Positions 14,336 to 22,174 of a stretch of DNA of 23,587 bases are shown one piece after another. Under the pieces are notes generated by a model. That model did no database searches, was not told the DNA's origin, and worked only from the letters and a program-made list of their open reading frames with translations. The position numbers were made by a program, and so were the translations under genes. Location: positions 1 through 23,587 of IMG/VR virus record IMGVR_UViG_3300030450_003829, one strand, 5' to 3'. Within the stretch, counting starts at the first letter, position 1; the number at the start of each line of letters is the position of its first letter. Origin of the DNA: a virus.

Positions 14336-16036
14336 ATGAGTTTAAATTCTCTTTTAGAAAGTGCAAACCCTTACCAATCACTACAAAGTGATGCTGCTAA
14401 ATTAGCTGGTAAATGGGAAAAAACAGGTTTATTAGAAGGTTTAGGTGGTGCCCACAAAAATAATATGGGTATTATTCTTGAAAACCAAGCTAAGCAACTT
14501 GTTGTTGAGCAAAGCTCAACAGGTGGAGGTGCAGCTTCTACTGGTACGTTTACTTCACAAACAGGTGTGAATGTAGGTGGTCAGTGGGCAGGTGTTGCTT
14601 TACCATTGGTACGTAAAGTTTTTGGACAGATAGCTGCCCAAGAATTTGTATCAGTACAACCTATGAATTTACCTTCTGGTCTTGTGTTTTATCTAGATTT
14701 CCAATATGGATCTGCTAAAACTCCATTTAGTTCAGGTGGTTCATTATATGGTAGCAAAGACGCTAATAACAATCCATTTGGTAACACAAACGAAGGTGGA
14801 TTATACGGTTCAGGTAGATTTGGTTACTCAGTTCAAAATACTCAATCAAAAGTAACATTAGTTGCTGGGGATTGGGCTACTGCAACTTGGGACCAATTAA
14901 ACTTTAACAGTACTTATTCAGCTTCTGCTGCTGCTAGTCATTATTATGCTATCGCAGTACCAACTTCTTCATTAGCTTATGCTGATGTACAAGGAGTTAA
15001 AGGATTTAACATCTTTACTGGTTCATTAACAGCTGCTGTAATTACAGGATCTGACGGAACAGTACCAGGTGTTCAATTATCTGAATTCACTGCATACACA
15101 CAAGGTGGTGACATTACATTTGTTGCTACAAAATCAGCATTTGCTACTAACGCAACTGCTTCTATTTGGGTCAACTACCAACTTCAACCAACTGACAAGT
15201 TCAGAGGTGATTTCGAAGCTGGAAATTCTGAGCCAAACTCTTACAACAACAGTGATGACTGTTGCCCAGAGCAAGTTATTCCAGAAATCAACATTCAGAT
15301 GCAATCATCTGCAATCGTTGCTAAAACTAGAAAACTTAAAGCTGTATGGACTCCAGAATTCGCTCAAGATCTTAACGCTTACCATGCTCTAGATGCTGAA
15401 GCTGAATTAACTTCAATCTTAAGTGAGTACATTTCATTAGAAATTGACTTAGAAATCTTAAGTATGTTAATTGAGTCTGCTGCTGCTGGAACAGAAAATT
15501 GGTCAGCTGTAAACAACCAGGCAATTACTGGTACAGGTGCTTCAATAGCATTATCAGATCTTGGATTCTATAATAGTCAAGGACAATGGTTCCAAACTTT
15601 AGGAACTAAAATCCAAAAACTAAGTAACATTATTCACCAGAAAACACTGAGAGGTGGAGCTAACTTTATGGTAGTTTCTCCAACAGTTGCAACTATCCTA
15701 GAATCAATTCCAGGATTCGCTGCTAATTCTGATGGTGATGCTGCTAAAATGAGCTATGCATTTGGTGTACAAAAAGTAGGTGCTCTTAACGATCGCCAAA
15801 AAGTATACAAAAACCCTTATATGACTGCTAACCAAATCCTTTTAGGATATAGAGGTTCTCAGTTCTTAGAAAGTGGTGCTGTATTTGCTCCATATATTCC
15901 GTTAATCATGACTCCACTAGTATACGATCCAGATACGTTCGTACCTAGAAAAGGTCTATTAACTAGATATGCTAAGAAGATGGTAAGACCAGAATTTTAT
16001 GGTTTAATCAACGTAGCAGGATTAAATACTTTATAA
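14336..16036 (+). CDS. Major capsid protein (gp23-like)
   Basis: The main head shell protein, HK97 fold. Of 566 residues, the N-terminal part aligns in pattern with the T4 gp23 propeptide (KWEKTGLLEG at 26-35, IILENQAKQ at 46-54). Then come VQPMNLPSGLVFYL (107-120), VAKTRKLKAVWTPEFAQDL (328-346) and a C-terminal DPDTFVPRKGLLTRYAKKM, all characteristic of T4-type capsid proteins. A region at about 150-300 is Ala/Ser/Thr-rich and less conserved, probably the surface insertion domain. The cleavage site is not certain: LLE|G at 34 fits the protease rule, but T4 has the same motif inside its propeptide. Codon use is more C-ending (AAC, TTC, GAC) than in the neighbours, as expected of the most abundant virion protein. 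Confidence 0.97.
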   Translation: MSLNSLLESANPYQSLQSDAAKLAGKWEKTGLLEGLGGAHKNNMGIILENQAKQLVVEQSSTGGGAASTGTFTSQTGVNVGGQWAGVALPLVRKVFGQIAAQEFVSVQPMNLPSGLVFYLDFQYGSAKTPFSSGGSLYGSKDANNNPFGNTNEGGLYGSGRFGYSVQNTQSKVTLVAGDWATATWDQLNFNSTYSASAAASHYYAIAVPTSSLAYADVQGVKGFNIFTGSLTAAVITGSDGTVPGVQLSEFTAYTQGGDITFVATKSAFATNATASIWVNYQLQPTDKFRGDFEAGNSEPNSYNNSDDCCPEQVIPEINIQMQSSAIVAKTRKLKAVWTPEFAQDLNAYHALDAEAELTSILSEYISLEIDLEILSMLIESAAAGTENWSAVNNQAITGTGASIALSDLGFYNSQGQWFQTLGTKIQKLSNIIHQKTLRGGANFMVVSPTVATILESIPGFAANSDGDAAKMSYAFGVQKVGALNDRQKVYKNPYMTANQILLGYRGSQFLESGAVFAPYIPLIMTPLVYDPDTFVPRKGLLTRYAKKMVRPEFYGLINVAGLNTL

Positions 16037-16061
16037 TAGTATTTATTTTTCTTAATAAAAT

Positions 16062-16087
16062 AACCCGGCTTTTTGCCGGGTTTTTTT
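16062..16087 (+). terminator. Rho-independent terminator after the major capsid gene
   Basis: The GC-rich stem AACCCGGC / GCCGGGTT with a 5-base T loop is followed by a run of seven T. It lies 25 bases after the capsid stop. The 180 bases between it and the next start are AT-rich and hold no gene, only late-box-like sequences. Confidence 0.93.
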
Positions 16088-16220
16088 ATCCTTATCTCCT
16101 TATATTTATATTTAATTTTATATGTATATTTACGTATTTACTTAATTAAATTACAATAGTAATATTATCCCCACAAAATAATTATTTCCCGAGAAAATAC
16201 ATAAAATAGTTTTTTAATTA

Positions 16221-16260
16221 ATATTTATAATTATAACAATTCACTTCATATTTATAATAA
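16221..16260 (+). promoter_or_regulatory. Tandem late promoter-like boxes before the 180-residue gene
   Basis: ATATTTATAATTATAA (16221-16236) and CATATTTATAATAA (16247-16260) lie in tandem. The second is 22 bases (first A to ATG) before the start at 16270. A looser copy, TATATTTATATTT, is at 16101-16113. Restarting transcription here fits the terminator just upstream. Confidence 0.6.
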
Positions 16261-16269
16261 AAAAGAATT

Positions 16270-16812
16270 ATGGCATTGTGTACTACAACAGGTTCATTAG
16301 ATGTTTTTATACGTGAAAGCATAACTTTACCAAATGGCAATGAAGAAATTGCTACAAATAATATAAAAATAGCTAATGTTAATCAATTAGTAAGAAGAAT
16401 AGATACAATATCAGCAAATTGGGAAGGCACAGGTGTTGAATTATTAAGATTTGTTGATGATGAAGCATCACAAGTAGCTGGTTCATTTGTTAGAGATACT
16501 GTTAAATATTTAAGATTTACTAATTTAGATTGTACTAATTACATTTCTCTATACCTAATACAAGATAGCCCAGATGCCCAATCACCTAATACTGGTAATG
16601 TAGGGTCAGGAGATGAAGGTGTATTTAAAATTGATCCGGGAAAATCAATGATGTTATCAAATGCCCAATTTGATAGTACAAACTATTACGATTATGTAGT
16701 TGAAGGTTATGTTGATATACAATATTTTTCAGATTTTGCCTCATTATATAGTATTAAAGCAAAAGCAAACGCTGCTGATGTAAGAATTGAGTATCTTGTA
16801 GGATCTTCTTAA
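16270..16812 (+). CDS. Unknown virion-type protein after the capsid gene
   Basis: This 180-residue protein looks beta-rich: alternating hydrophobic/polar strands such as GSLDVFIRESITL, VKYLRFTNLDCTNYISLYLI and YVVEGYVDIQYF, and no signal or membrane segment. I do not recognise the family. It has its own tandem late boxes behind a terminator, so it can be expressed strongly and separately. The place after the major capsid gene is where T4 has its vertex protein gp24, but this product is far too short and unlike it. A head decoration or a fibre-attachment protein is possible, inferred from position and composition. Confidence 0.82.
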   Translation: MALCTTTGSLDVFIRESITLPNGNEEIATNNIKIANVNQLVRRIDTISANWEGTGVELLRFVDDEASQVAGSFVRDTVKYLRFTNLDCTNYISLYLIQDSPDAQSPNTGNVGSGDEGVFKIDPGKSMMLSNAQFDSTNYYDYVVEGYVDIQYFSDFASLYSIKAKANAADVRIEYLVGSS

Positions 16813-16830
16813 TATAATAAAAATAAATAA

Positions 16831-19056
16831 ATGGGATTAACATTCAGAACAGGCTCAGGAGGAAAAGGTTCAGCTTTAACAATTGAAGAGTTAGATAATA
16901 ATTTTAGATTTTTTACTAGTTCTTTTGAAGTATCAGGATCAATTAGCGGTTCATTTAGTGGATCATTTGTAGGAGATGGTAGTGGATTAACAGGAGTTAT
17001 ATCTGCAAGTTACGCAGAATCTGCTTCAGTTGAAGTAATTAAAGAAATATCTTCTTCATATGCTGAAACAGCTTCGATTCTAATAGGGCAACCTTCTATT
17101 GATGTTACTAATATAACAGCTTCTGGAAACATTAGTTCAAGTGGTGATATAACTGCTAACAATATATATGTTGATCTTACTGGAAAGATTTATGGTAATG
17201 AAGCATATGATAATTATCTTACTTTTAATGCTTCATCAAGTTTATTTAAAGTACAGAGTAAAACATATATTAAATTTGATGGTAGTAGTGCTCAAAGAGA
17301 GGTAACTGTTAATGAAGGCACTAATGATATTGATTTTGTAGTTAAAGGTGCTTCTAATAATCCTTTATTCAAAACTGTTTCTGCTACGAATCAAATAGGA
17401 ACCCATGGTACTGGTACACCTTCAGCTGATTTCCATATTGGTGGTAACTTATTAACAGATTCACACATAACAGCGTCATCAAATATAAGTGCAAGTGGTG
17501 ATCTTATTGTTAATGATATAACTGCTAGTGGTGATATTGTTCTAGATGAAGATCAAAGAATATATTTTGAAGAAGATAAAGCAACTTGGGCTGAATCCCA
17601 CGCAGCTGATTCATTTAGAGTAGTTGTTAATTCTAGACAAATGTTATTATTAGATGAAGATACGGGTAACAGAGCGGTATTTGGTAATGGTACTAAAGTT
17701 TTTATAGGTGAGAATAACAATAAATTCCCTACAGCTTCATTACATGTTGCAGGTGATATTTGGGCAAGTGGTTCAAATTCATCAGGAATAGATGGTCATA
17801 TTACAGCTTCTGGAAATATTAAGGTAGGCGGTGATTTATATGTTACTGAATATATTAGACATATAGGTGACGATAATACAAATATTAGATTTACTGATAA
17901 TAAGATTCAACTGTCAGCTGGTAATATGATTTTCTTTGCGGTTGATGATGATGATGCTGCTCCTTTTACTGCTACAGTTAATGGTGGTGGTAATAAAATC
18001 AACTTCAGAGCTTTAGATGAAAATCAAGATGTACTTCTAAAAACTGATTCTGAAGCATACAGCGTTGAACTATATCACGCAGGTAATAAAAAATTAGAAA
18101 CAACAACAGGTGGGATTAATATAACAGGTAGTGTAACAGCTTCTGGAAATATAAGTTCAAGTGGTATATTTTACGGAGATGGATCAGGTTTAACAAATCT
18201 ATCAGTAACTACAAGTAGTTTATGGTATAATGCAACAACATTTATTTCTTCATCTCTACCAATACAAGTAGATGGTGCTATAACAGCTTCGGGAGCAATA
18301 AGTGCAAGTAAGGATATTACTCTTGGTCATACTATTAATTACGCAGGATATGTAGCAGGTACCACTAACTATATGTTTACTAATACGAGTTACCAAGAGT
18401 CAGGAGGTTATAGGCTTGGATTTTTAATAGCAACAGGCTCAACTGTAGGAGGTACAGCTGTTAAAATATCTGGTAGTAATGAGGGTAGTTTTGTTGGGAT
18501 TGGAGTTCCATATACAACCCCACTAACAACAGAATTAACAGTATCAGGTTCTATAAGTGCAAGTAATGCTATGATAAGTACAACTGGTTCATTTGATGTA
18601 ATTTCAAGAGTTGGAGACCCTGATACTAGAATTTTATTTACTGATGATGACATAAATATTAGAGTTGGTGGTATTAATATGATCGACTTTACTGAGGATA
18701 CTAATGATGAAATAACTATTAATGAAGATTCAGCGGATTTAGATGTTAGAATAGAAGGAGAAGATGATCCTAACTTATTATTTACAGATGCATCAACACC
18801 AGGTAGAGTTGGTATCGGAACAAATACACCAAGTACCAAATTTGAAGTAGCTGGTGAAATAAGTGCAAGTGGATTTATTTCAACTGATACAAACATAACA
18901 GCAAGTGGGAATATAAGTGGAAGTGGAACAGGAATTTTTAATAATCTACAAGTAAATGGTGCTTCCGTTGATTTTTCAAATTTACCAACATCTGACCCAG
19001 CAGTCGCTGGAAGATTATGGAATGATAGTAACACATTAAAAATATCTGCAGGATAA
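16831..19056 (+). CDS. Repetitive fibre protein, possibly neck or head fibre
   Basis: The 741-residue fibre begins with a module, LTFRTGSGGKGSALTIEELDNNF (4-26), of a kind I know from phage fibre and tail N-termini, where it probably anchors the protein to the particle. It continues with many short repeats: GDGSGLTG (48-55) and GDGSGLTNL later, and at least five variants of ITASGNISSSGDI. Longer beta segments (IRFTDNKIQLSAGNMIFF and RILFTDDDINIRVGGINMIDF) and VGIGTNTPSTKFEVAG also recur in fibres. It ends with NLPTSDPAVAGRLWND. It lies two genes before the gp13-like gene; T4 has its whisker fibritin gene wac next to gene 13. Fibre is firm; where it attaches is inferred. Confidence 0.88.
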   Translation: MGLTFRTGSGGKGSALTIEELDNNFRFFTSSFEVSGSISGSFSGSFVGDGSGLTGVISASYAESASVEVIKEISSSYAETASILIGQPSIDVTNITASGNISSSGDITANNIYVDLTGKIYGNEAYDNYLTFNASSSLFKVQSKTYIKFDGSSAQREVTVNEGTNDIDFVVKGASNNPLFKTVSATNQIGTHGTGTPSADFHIGGNLLTDSHITASSNISASGDLIVNDITASGDIVLDEDQRIYFEEDKATWAESHAADSFRVVVNSRQMLLLDEDTGNRAVFGNGTKVFIGENNNKFPTASLHVAGDIWASGSNSSGIDGHITASGNIKVGGDLYVTEYIRHIGDDNTNIRFTDNKIQLSAGNMIFFAVDDDDAAPFTATVNGGGNKINFRALDENQDVLLKTDSEAYSVELYHAGNKKLETTTGGINITGSVTASGNISSSGIFYGDGSGLTNLSVTTSSLWYNATTFISSSLPIQVDGAITASGAISASKDITLGHTINYAGYVAGTTNYMFTNTSYQESGGYRLGFLIATGSTVGGTAVKISGSNEGSFVGIGVPYTTPLTTELTVSGSISASNAMISTTGSFDVISRVGDPDTRILFTDDDINIRVGGINMIDFTEDTNDEITINEDSADLDVRIEGEDDPNLLFTDASTPGRVGIGTNTPSTKFEVAGEISASGFISTDTNITASGNISGSGTGIFNNLQVNGASVDFSNLPTSDPAVAGRLWNDSNTLKISAG

Positions 19057-19066
19057 GATAAAGTTA

Positions 19067-19080
19067 TATATTTATAATAA
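19067..19080 (+). promoter_or_regulatory. Putative phage late promoter box (short fibre gene)
   Basis: TATATTTATAATAA stands between the two fibre genes, 32 bases (first A of ATATTT to ATG) before the start at 19100. This is the largest spacing in the set. Confidence 0.55.
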
Positions 19081-19099
19081 AATAAAAAATTAAATAAAA

Positions 19100-19393
19100 A
19101 TGGCATTAACGTTTAGAACAGGCTCAGGAGGAAAAGGTTCAGCCTTAACAATAAATGAATTAGATAATAACTTTAGATATTTTACTGGATCACATGATGT
19201 ATCTGGATCATTTACAGTCTCAGGTAGTGCTACAATAACAGGCTCTTTAGTTATAAGTGCTAGTGGTGATAGTTCAATTAGATGGGAAAATCTATCCACA
19301 TCAGAACCTTTAGTAACTGGTTCACTTTGGATATCAGGTAGTGGGGATGGATCCGCAAGTGGTTCTGGATATTTAATGATATTTAATCCATAA
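19100..19393 (+). CDS. Short paralogue of the fibre protein (ends only)
   Basis: The 97-residue protein has the same N-terminal module as the long fibre (LTFRTGSGGKGSALTINELD) and a related C-terminal pattern (WENLSTSEPLVTGSLW versus FSNLPTSDPAVAGRLW), joined by about 30 residues of the S-G-S/T-I-T-G repeat type. The first 111 bases are roughly 80% or more identical to those of the upstream gene. It therefore looks like a fibre with its shaft removed, either by internal deletion after duplication or as a functional short spike or adaptor. It has its own late box and is followed by a terminator. The frame is intact, so it is called as a gene and not a pseudogene. Confidence 0.85.
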   Translation: MALTFRTGSGGKGSALTINELDNNFRYFTGSHDVSGSFTVSGSATITGSLVISASGDSSIRWENLSTSEPLVTGSLWISGSGDGSASGSGYLMIFNP

Positions 19394-19418
19394 TAAAAAA
19401 TAAATAAAATAAAAATTT

Positions 19419-19445
19419 AAGGCCTCAATTTGAGGTCTTTTTTTT
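19419..19445 (+). terminator. Rho-independent terminator before the neck genes
   Basis: AAGGCCTCA pairs with TGAGGTCTT (one G-T pair) around a 3-base loop, followed by a T-run to 19445. It lies 25 bases after the short fibre gene and directly before the late box of the gp13-like gene. Confidence 0.9.
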
Positions 19446-19460
19446 CATATTTATAATAAA
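19446..19460 (+). promoter_or_regulatory. Putative phage late promoter box (neck operon)
   Basis: CATATTTATAATAAA touches the end of the terminator T-run. It is 25 bases (first A to ATG) before the gp13-like start, and no further box is seen before the next three genes, so it probably drives them all. Confidence 0.6.
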
Positions 19461-19471
19461 ACTAGATTATT

Positions 19472-20650
19472 ATGAATATTCCAATTTATGATGGTAATCC
19501 ACTATGGAACCCAAATGCAACAGCTTTTGGTTTTTACAATAATGATGTTGAATTTCAAATCGATTGTTTAAAAGTAGCTAAATTTGTAACAACTAGATTA
19601 GGTTACCCATTAATGGATGTTGAACTCCAATCAGGTTCTATTTTTACTGCATTTGAAGAAGCTATAACTACTTATGGAAATGAGTTATATGCTTATCTAA
19701 TTAGAGAAAATATATTAGATCTTACTGGTTTACCTTATGCTGAATTAGATTTAAGTGAAACTATTATTTCACCTAATTTTGAGACAATAATTAGACTTTC
19801 AGAACAGTATGGTGAAGAAGCAGGTGTAGGAGGAAATGTTCCTTGGTATAAAGGAAGTGTACCCTTAACATCTAGTGTTCAAGATTACGATTTAAAGGTA
19901 TGGGCTAAAGATCAAGGTATAACAGGTAGTATAGAAATAAAAAGAGTATTTTTTCAAGAACCTACACCAGCATCTGCAAGGTATTTAGATCCATTTGATG
20001 GGTTTGGTTTTGGAGGAGTAGCTGCAGCGGGTTTACTAGGACTTGGAGGTTTTGGTGGTGGAATGGGTTATTTAATGATGCCATTAAATTATGACATGCA
20101 AGTAATTCAAGCCATTGAAATGAATGAAATGGTAAGATTATCTAATTATAGCTTTGAAATACATAACAATGTAATTAGAATATTCCCAATCCCAGGACCT
20201 TATGATGGAGATGGAGTTACAGAAGGAGCAGCATGTGGAAATTTATGGTTTGAATATATTAAAAGTAATGATAGAATAAGCAGTAGTGTTCAATGTGCTG
20301 AAGGTTTAATTAGTAATGTTTCTAATATTCCTTATCAAAACCCAATTTATAGACTGATTAATTCAGTTGGTAGACAATGGATTTTTGAATATACTTTAGC
20401 ATTATGTAAAGAAATTTTAGGATATGTAAGAGGAAAATATAGTACTGTTCCTATTCCTAATGCTGATATGACGCTAAATCAAGCTGATTTATTAGCTGCA
20501 GCAACTGCTGAAAAAACAGCCTTATTAGAAAGGTTAAGAGCTTATTTTGATGAAACATCAAGAGCAAAATTATTAGAAAGAAAAGTACTTGAAGCTGATG
20601 CAGTTTTAAAAGAATTAGATCAAGTACCAAGAGTAATTTATATAGGATAA
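19472..20650 (+). CDS. Neck protein (gp13-like)
   Basis: The gp13-type protein closes the filled head and prepares it for tail joining. Of 392 residues (T4 gp13 309), the middle has ARYLDPFDGFGF (169-180), a Gly/Ala-rich hydrophobic loop, then YLMMPLNYDMQVIQAIEMNE and RLSNYSFEI, a pattern I associate with gp13 of marine T4-like phages. The C-terminal part (WIFEYTLALCKEILGYVRGK, then STVPIPNADMTLNQADLLAA) is the best marker of the family, followed by a helix ending ETSRAKLLERK. It starts a three- or four-gene run (gp13-, gp14-, gp15-like, collagen-like) without gaps, matching the T4 order 13-14-15. Confidence 0.88.
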   Translation: MNIPIYDGNPLWNPNATAFGFYNNDVEFQIDCLKVAKFVTTRLGYPLMDVELQSGSIFTAFEEAITTYGNELYAYLIRENILDLTGLPYAELDLSETIISPNFETIIRLSEQYGEEAGVGGNVPWYKGSVPLTSSVQDYDLKVWAKDQGITGSIEIKRVFFQEPTPASARYLDPFDGFGFGGVAAAGLLGLGGFGGGMGYLMMPLNYDMQVIQAIEMNEMVRLSNYSFEIHNNVIRIFPIPGPYDGDGVTEGAACGNLWFEYIKSNDRISSSVQCAEGLISNVSNIPYQNPIYRLINSVGRQWIFEYTLALCKEILGYVRGKYSTVPIPNADMTLNQADLLAAATAEKTALLERLRAYFDETSRAKLLERKVLEADAVLKELDQVPRVIYIG

Positions 20651-20651
20651 T

Positions 20652-21182
20652 ATGGCAATGTTTGCAAGACAGAGAGATGTTTCTCTGGTAAGACATTTAA
20701 ATAGAGAAGTTATGGGTAATGTTATTACCCAACAATGTGCTATCTATCAATTTAAATTGGAAGAAACAAAAGTTAACATATATGGAGAAGCAGCTGATGA
20801 AAAATTTTATAATGGACCATTTTTATTTAATGTTTTAATAAATAGACAAGATCAACAATATCCTGAGAATGAAGAAGGTGTACAATTTGAACAATCAATT
20901 GATTTTTATTTCTTAAGAGATGATTTAGTTGATGCAAATGTTGTACCAGATGTAGGGGATATAATCTTATACCAAGAAGGATATTATGGAGTACAAAGTA
21001 CAGTAGCAAATCAATATTGGAGTGGTAAAAACCCTCAATATCCTAATAATAATTCAGATGGCACAGATAATCCTCTAAATCCAAATTTACAATTATTTGG
21101 AACAAATTTATCAATATTAGTATCAACATATTACATTTCAGCAGATAAACCTGCAATTTCACCTTATATAGAAAGATTTTAA
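20652..21182 (+). CDS. Neck protein (gp14-like)
   Basis: The gp14-type protein forms the lower neck with gp13. The 176-residue product has the family's KLEETKVNIYGEAADEKFYN start region (35-54), a DFYFLRDDL segment (about 88-96) and VPDVGDIILYQEGYYGVQS (about 99-117), the conserved beta core of gp14 proteins. It is shorter than T4 gp14 (256). The ATG lies 1 base after the gp13-like stop, and its own stop shares one base with the next start (TAATG at 21180-21184). The identification rests on these motifs and on the T4-like order of the three genes. Confidence 0.85.
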   Translation: MAMFARQRDVSLVRHLNREVMGNVITQQCAIYQFKLEETKVNIYGEAADEKFYNGPFLFNVLINRQDQQYPENEEGVQFEQSIDFYFLRDDLVDANVVPDVGDIILYQEGYYGVQSTVANQYWSGKNPQYPNNNSDGTDNPLNPNLQLFGTNLSILVSTYYISADKPAISPYIERF

Positions 21183-22171
21183 TGTCAAAGCTTAGAAAAC
21201 CCATACCAAAAACACAAAAAGAAATTAGTAGAGATTTACATACTCCAACTGATGCTAGATATGGTAATCCTAATATCGCTTCACCAGTTAATGAAAATGA
21301 AACAGGAATACCTTTTAATAGATCAGAAAAATTATCTTGGAAAGGTGATACAACAAAACCATTTTCAATTGGTATAAAAGATATAGATGAAGCTGTATTT
21401 TATTATTTTGAAAATGTTATTAAACCTTTTGTTTATCAAAATGGACAAAGAAGAGAAGTTCCAATAATTTATGGAGCTCCTGAAAGGTGGAAATCATATC
21501 AAAGAGATGGGTATTATAGAGATAAAAAAGGTTCAATAATGTTACCAATTATTGTTGTTAAAAGAGATGTAATAACAAAAGATAGATCAGTATACAATAA
21601 ACTTGATGCTAATGATCCAAATTTATATGCTAGTTTTCAAAGACCATATAATCCAAAAAACTTTTATAGCAATTTTGCTGCAATAAATAACAGAAAACCA
21701 GTAAAACAGATGTATGCTGTTGTTGTCCCAGATTTTGTAACTATAGAATATAGTTGTTTAATCCAGACATATTACATGGAACAGTTAAATAAAATAATAG
21801 AAGCTTGTGAATATGCATCAGATGCTTATTGGGGAGATCCAGAAAGATTTAAATTTAGGGCATTTATTGATTCTTTTACAACAGCTACAGAATTAACAAC
21901 AGGTAGAGATCGACTTGTTAAAGGTAATTTTGGTATAAGACTTAGAGGTTATATTGTGCCTGATACAATACAGAAAGAAATGACAGCTTTGAATAAATAT
22001 AATACTAAAGGTAAATTTATTATTCAAATGGAAACAACAGCTAATGAAGAAATATTTGAAAGTAACGTAACAAAAACAAAAGATGGCAGAACTAGGCGTC
22101 AAAGGGAAGACCAAGGTAATTTATCTAATATTTCCGACGTGACGCAAGGTAGTGAATTAAAACAAAGTTAA
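21182..22171 (+). CDS. Tail terminator / sheath stabiliser (gp15-like)
   Basis: A gp15-type ring caps the finished tail and binds the neck. In 329 residues (T4 gp15 272) the gp15 pattern is visible: REVPIIYGAPERW (about 90-102), GSIMLPIIVVKRD, then PVKQMYAVVVPDFVTIEYSC leading into IQTYYMEQLNKIIEACEYAS. Next comes a FKFRAFIDSF strand, and finally LVKGNFGIRLRGYIVPD. The same order of elements (a VPITYAS-type strand, NPSPIKMIYELSIFTRY, IKIVLMSAAIDEA, RRIEWSLTFEVNGWMYP) is known in T4 gp15. The C-terminal tail is polar and probably disordered. It is translationally coupled to the gp14-like gene. Confidence 0.82.
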   Translation: MSKLRKPIPKTQKEISRDLHTPTDARYGNPNIASPVNENETGIPFNRSEKLSWKGDTTKPFSIGIKDIDEAVFYYFENVIKPFVYQNGQRREVPIIYGAPERWKSYQRDGYYRDKKGSIMLPIIVVKRDVITKDRSVYNKLDANDPNLYASFQRPYNPKNFYSNFAAINNRKPVKQMYAVVVPDFVTIEYSCLIQTYYMEQLNKIIEACEYASDAYWGDPERFKFRAFIDSFTTATELTTGRDRLVKGNFGIRLRGYIVPDTIQKEMTALNKYNTKGKFIIQMETTANEEIFESNVTKTKDGRTRRQREDQGNLSNISDVTQGSELKQS

Positions 22172-22174
22172 TAT

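Noticed and set aside
15069-15392. A 107-codon plus-strand frame inside the capsid gene
   Set aside because: It lies wholly within the well-identified capsid gene in another frame and has no protein-like motifs.
18408-19106. A 232-codon minus-strand open frame
   Set aside because: It lies antisense to the fibre gene, whose plus frame has recognisable repeat modules; the reverse product shows only low-complexity Val/Pro/Ser sequence.
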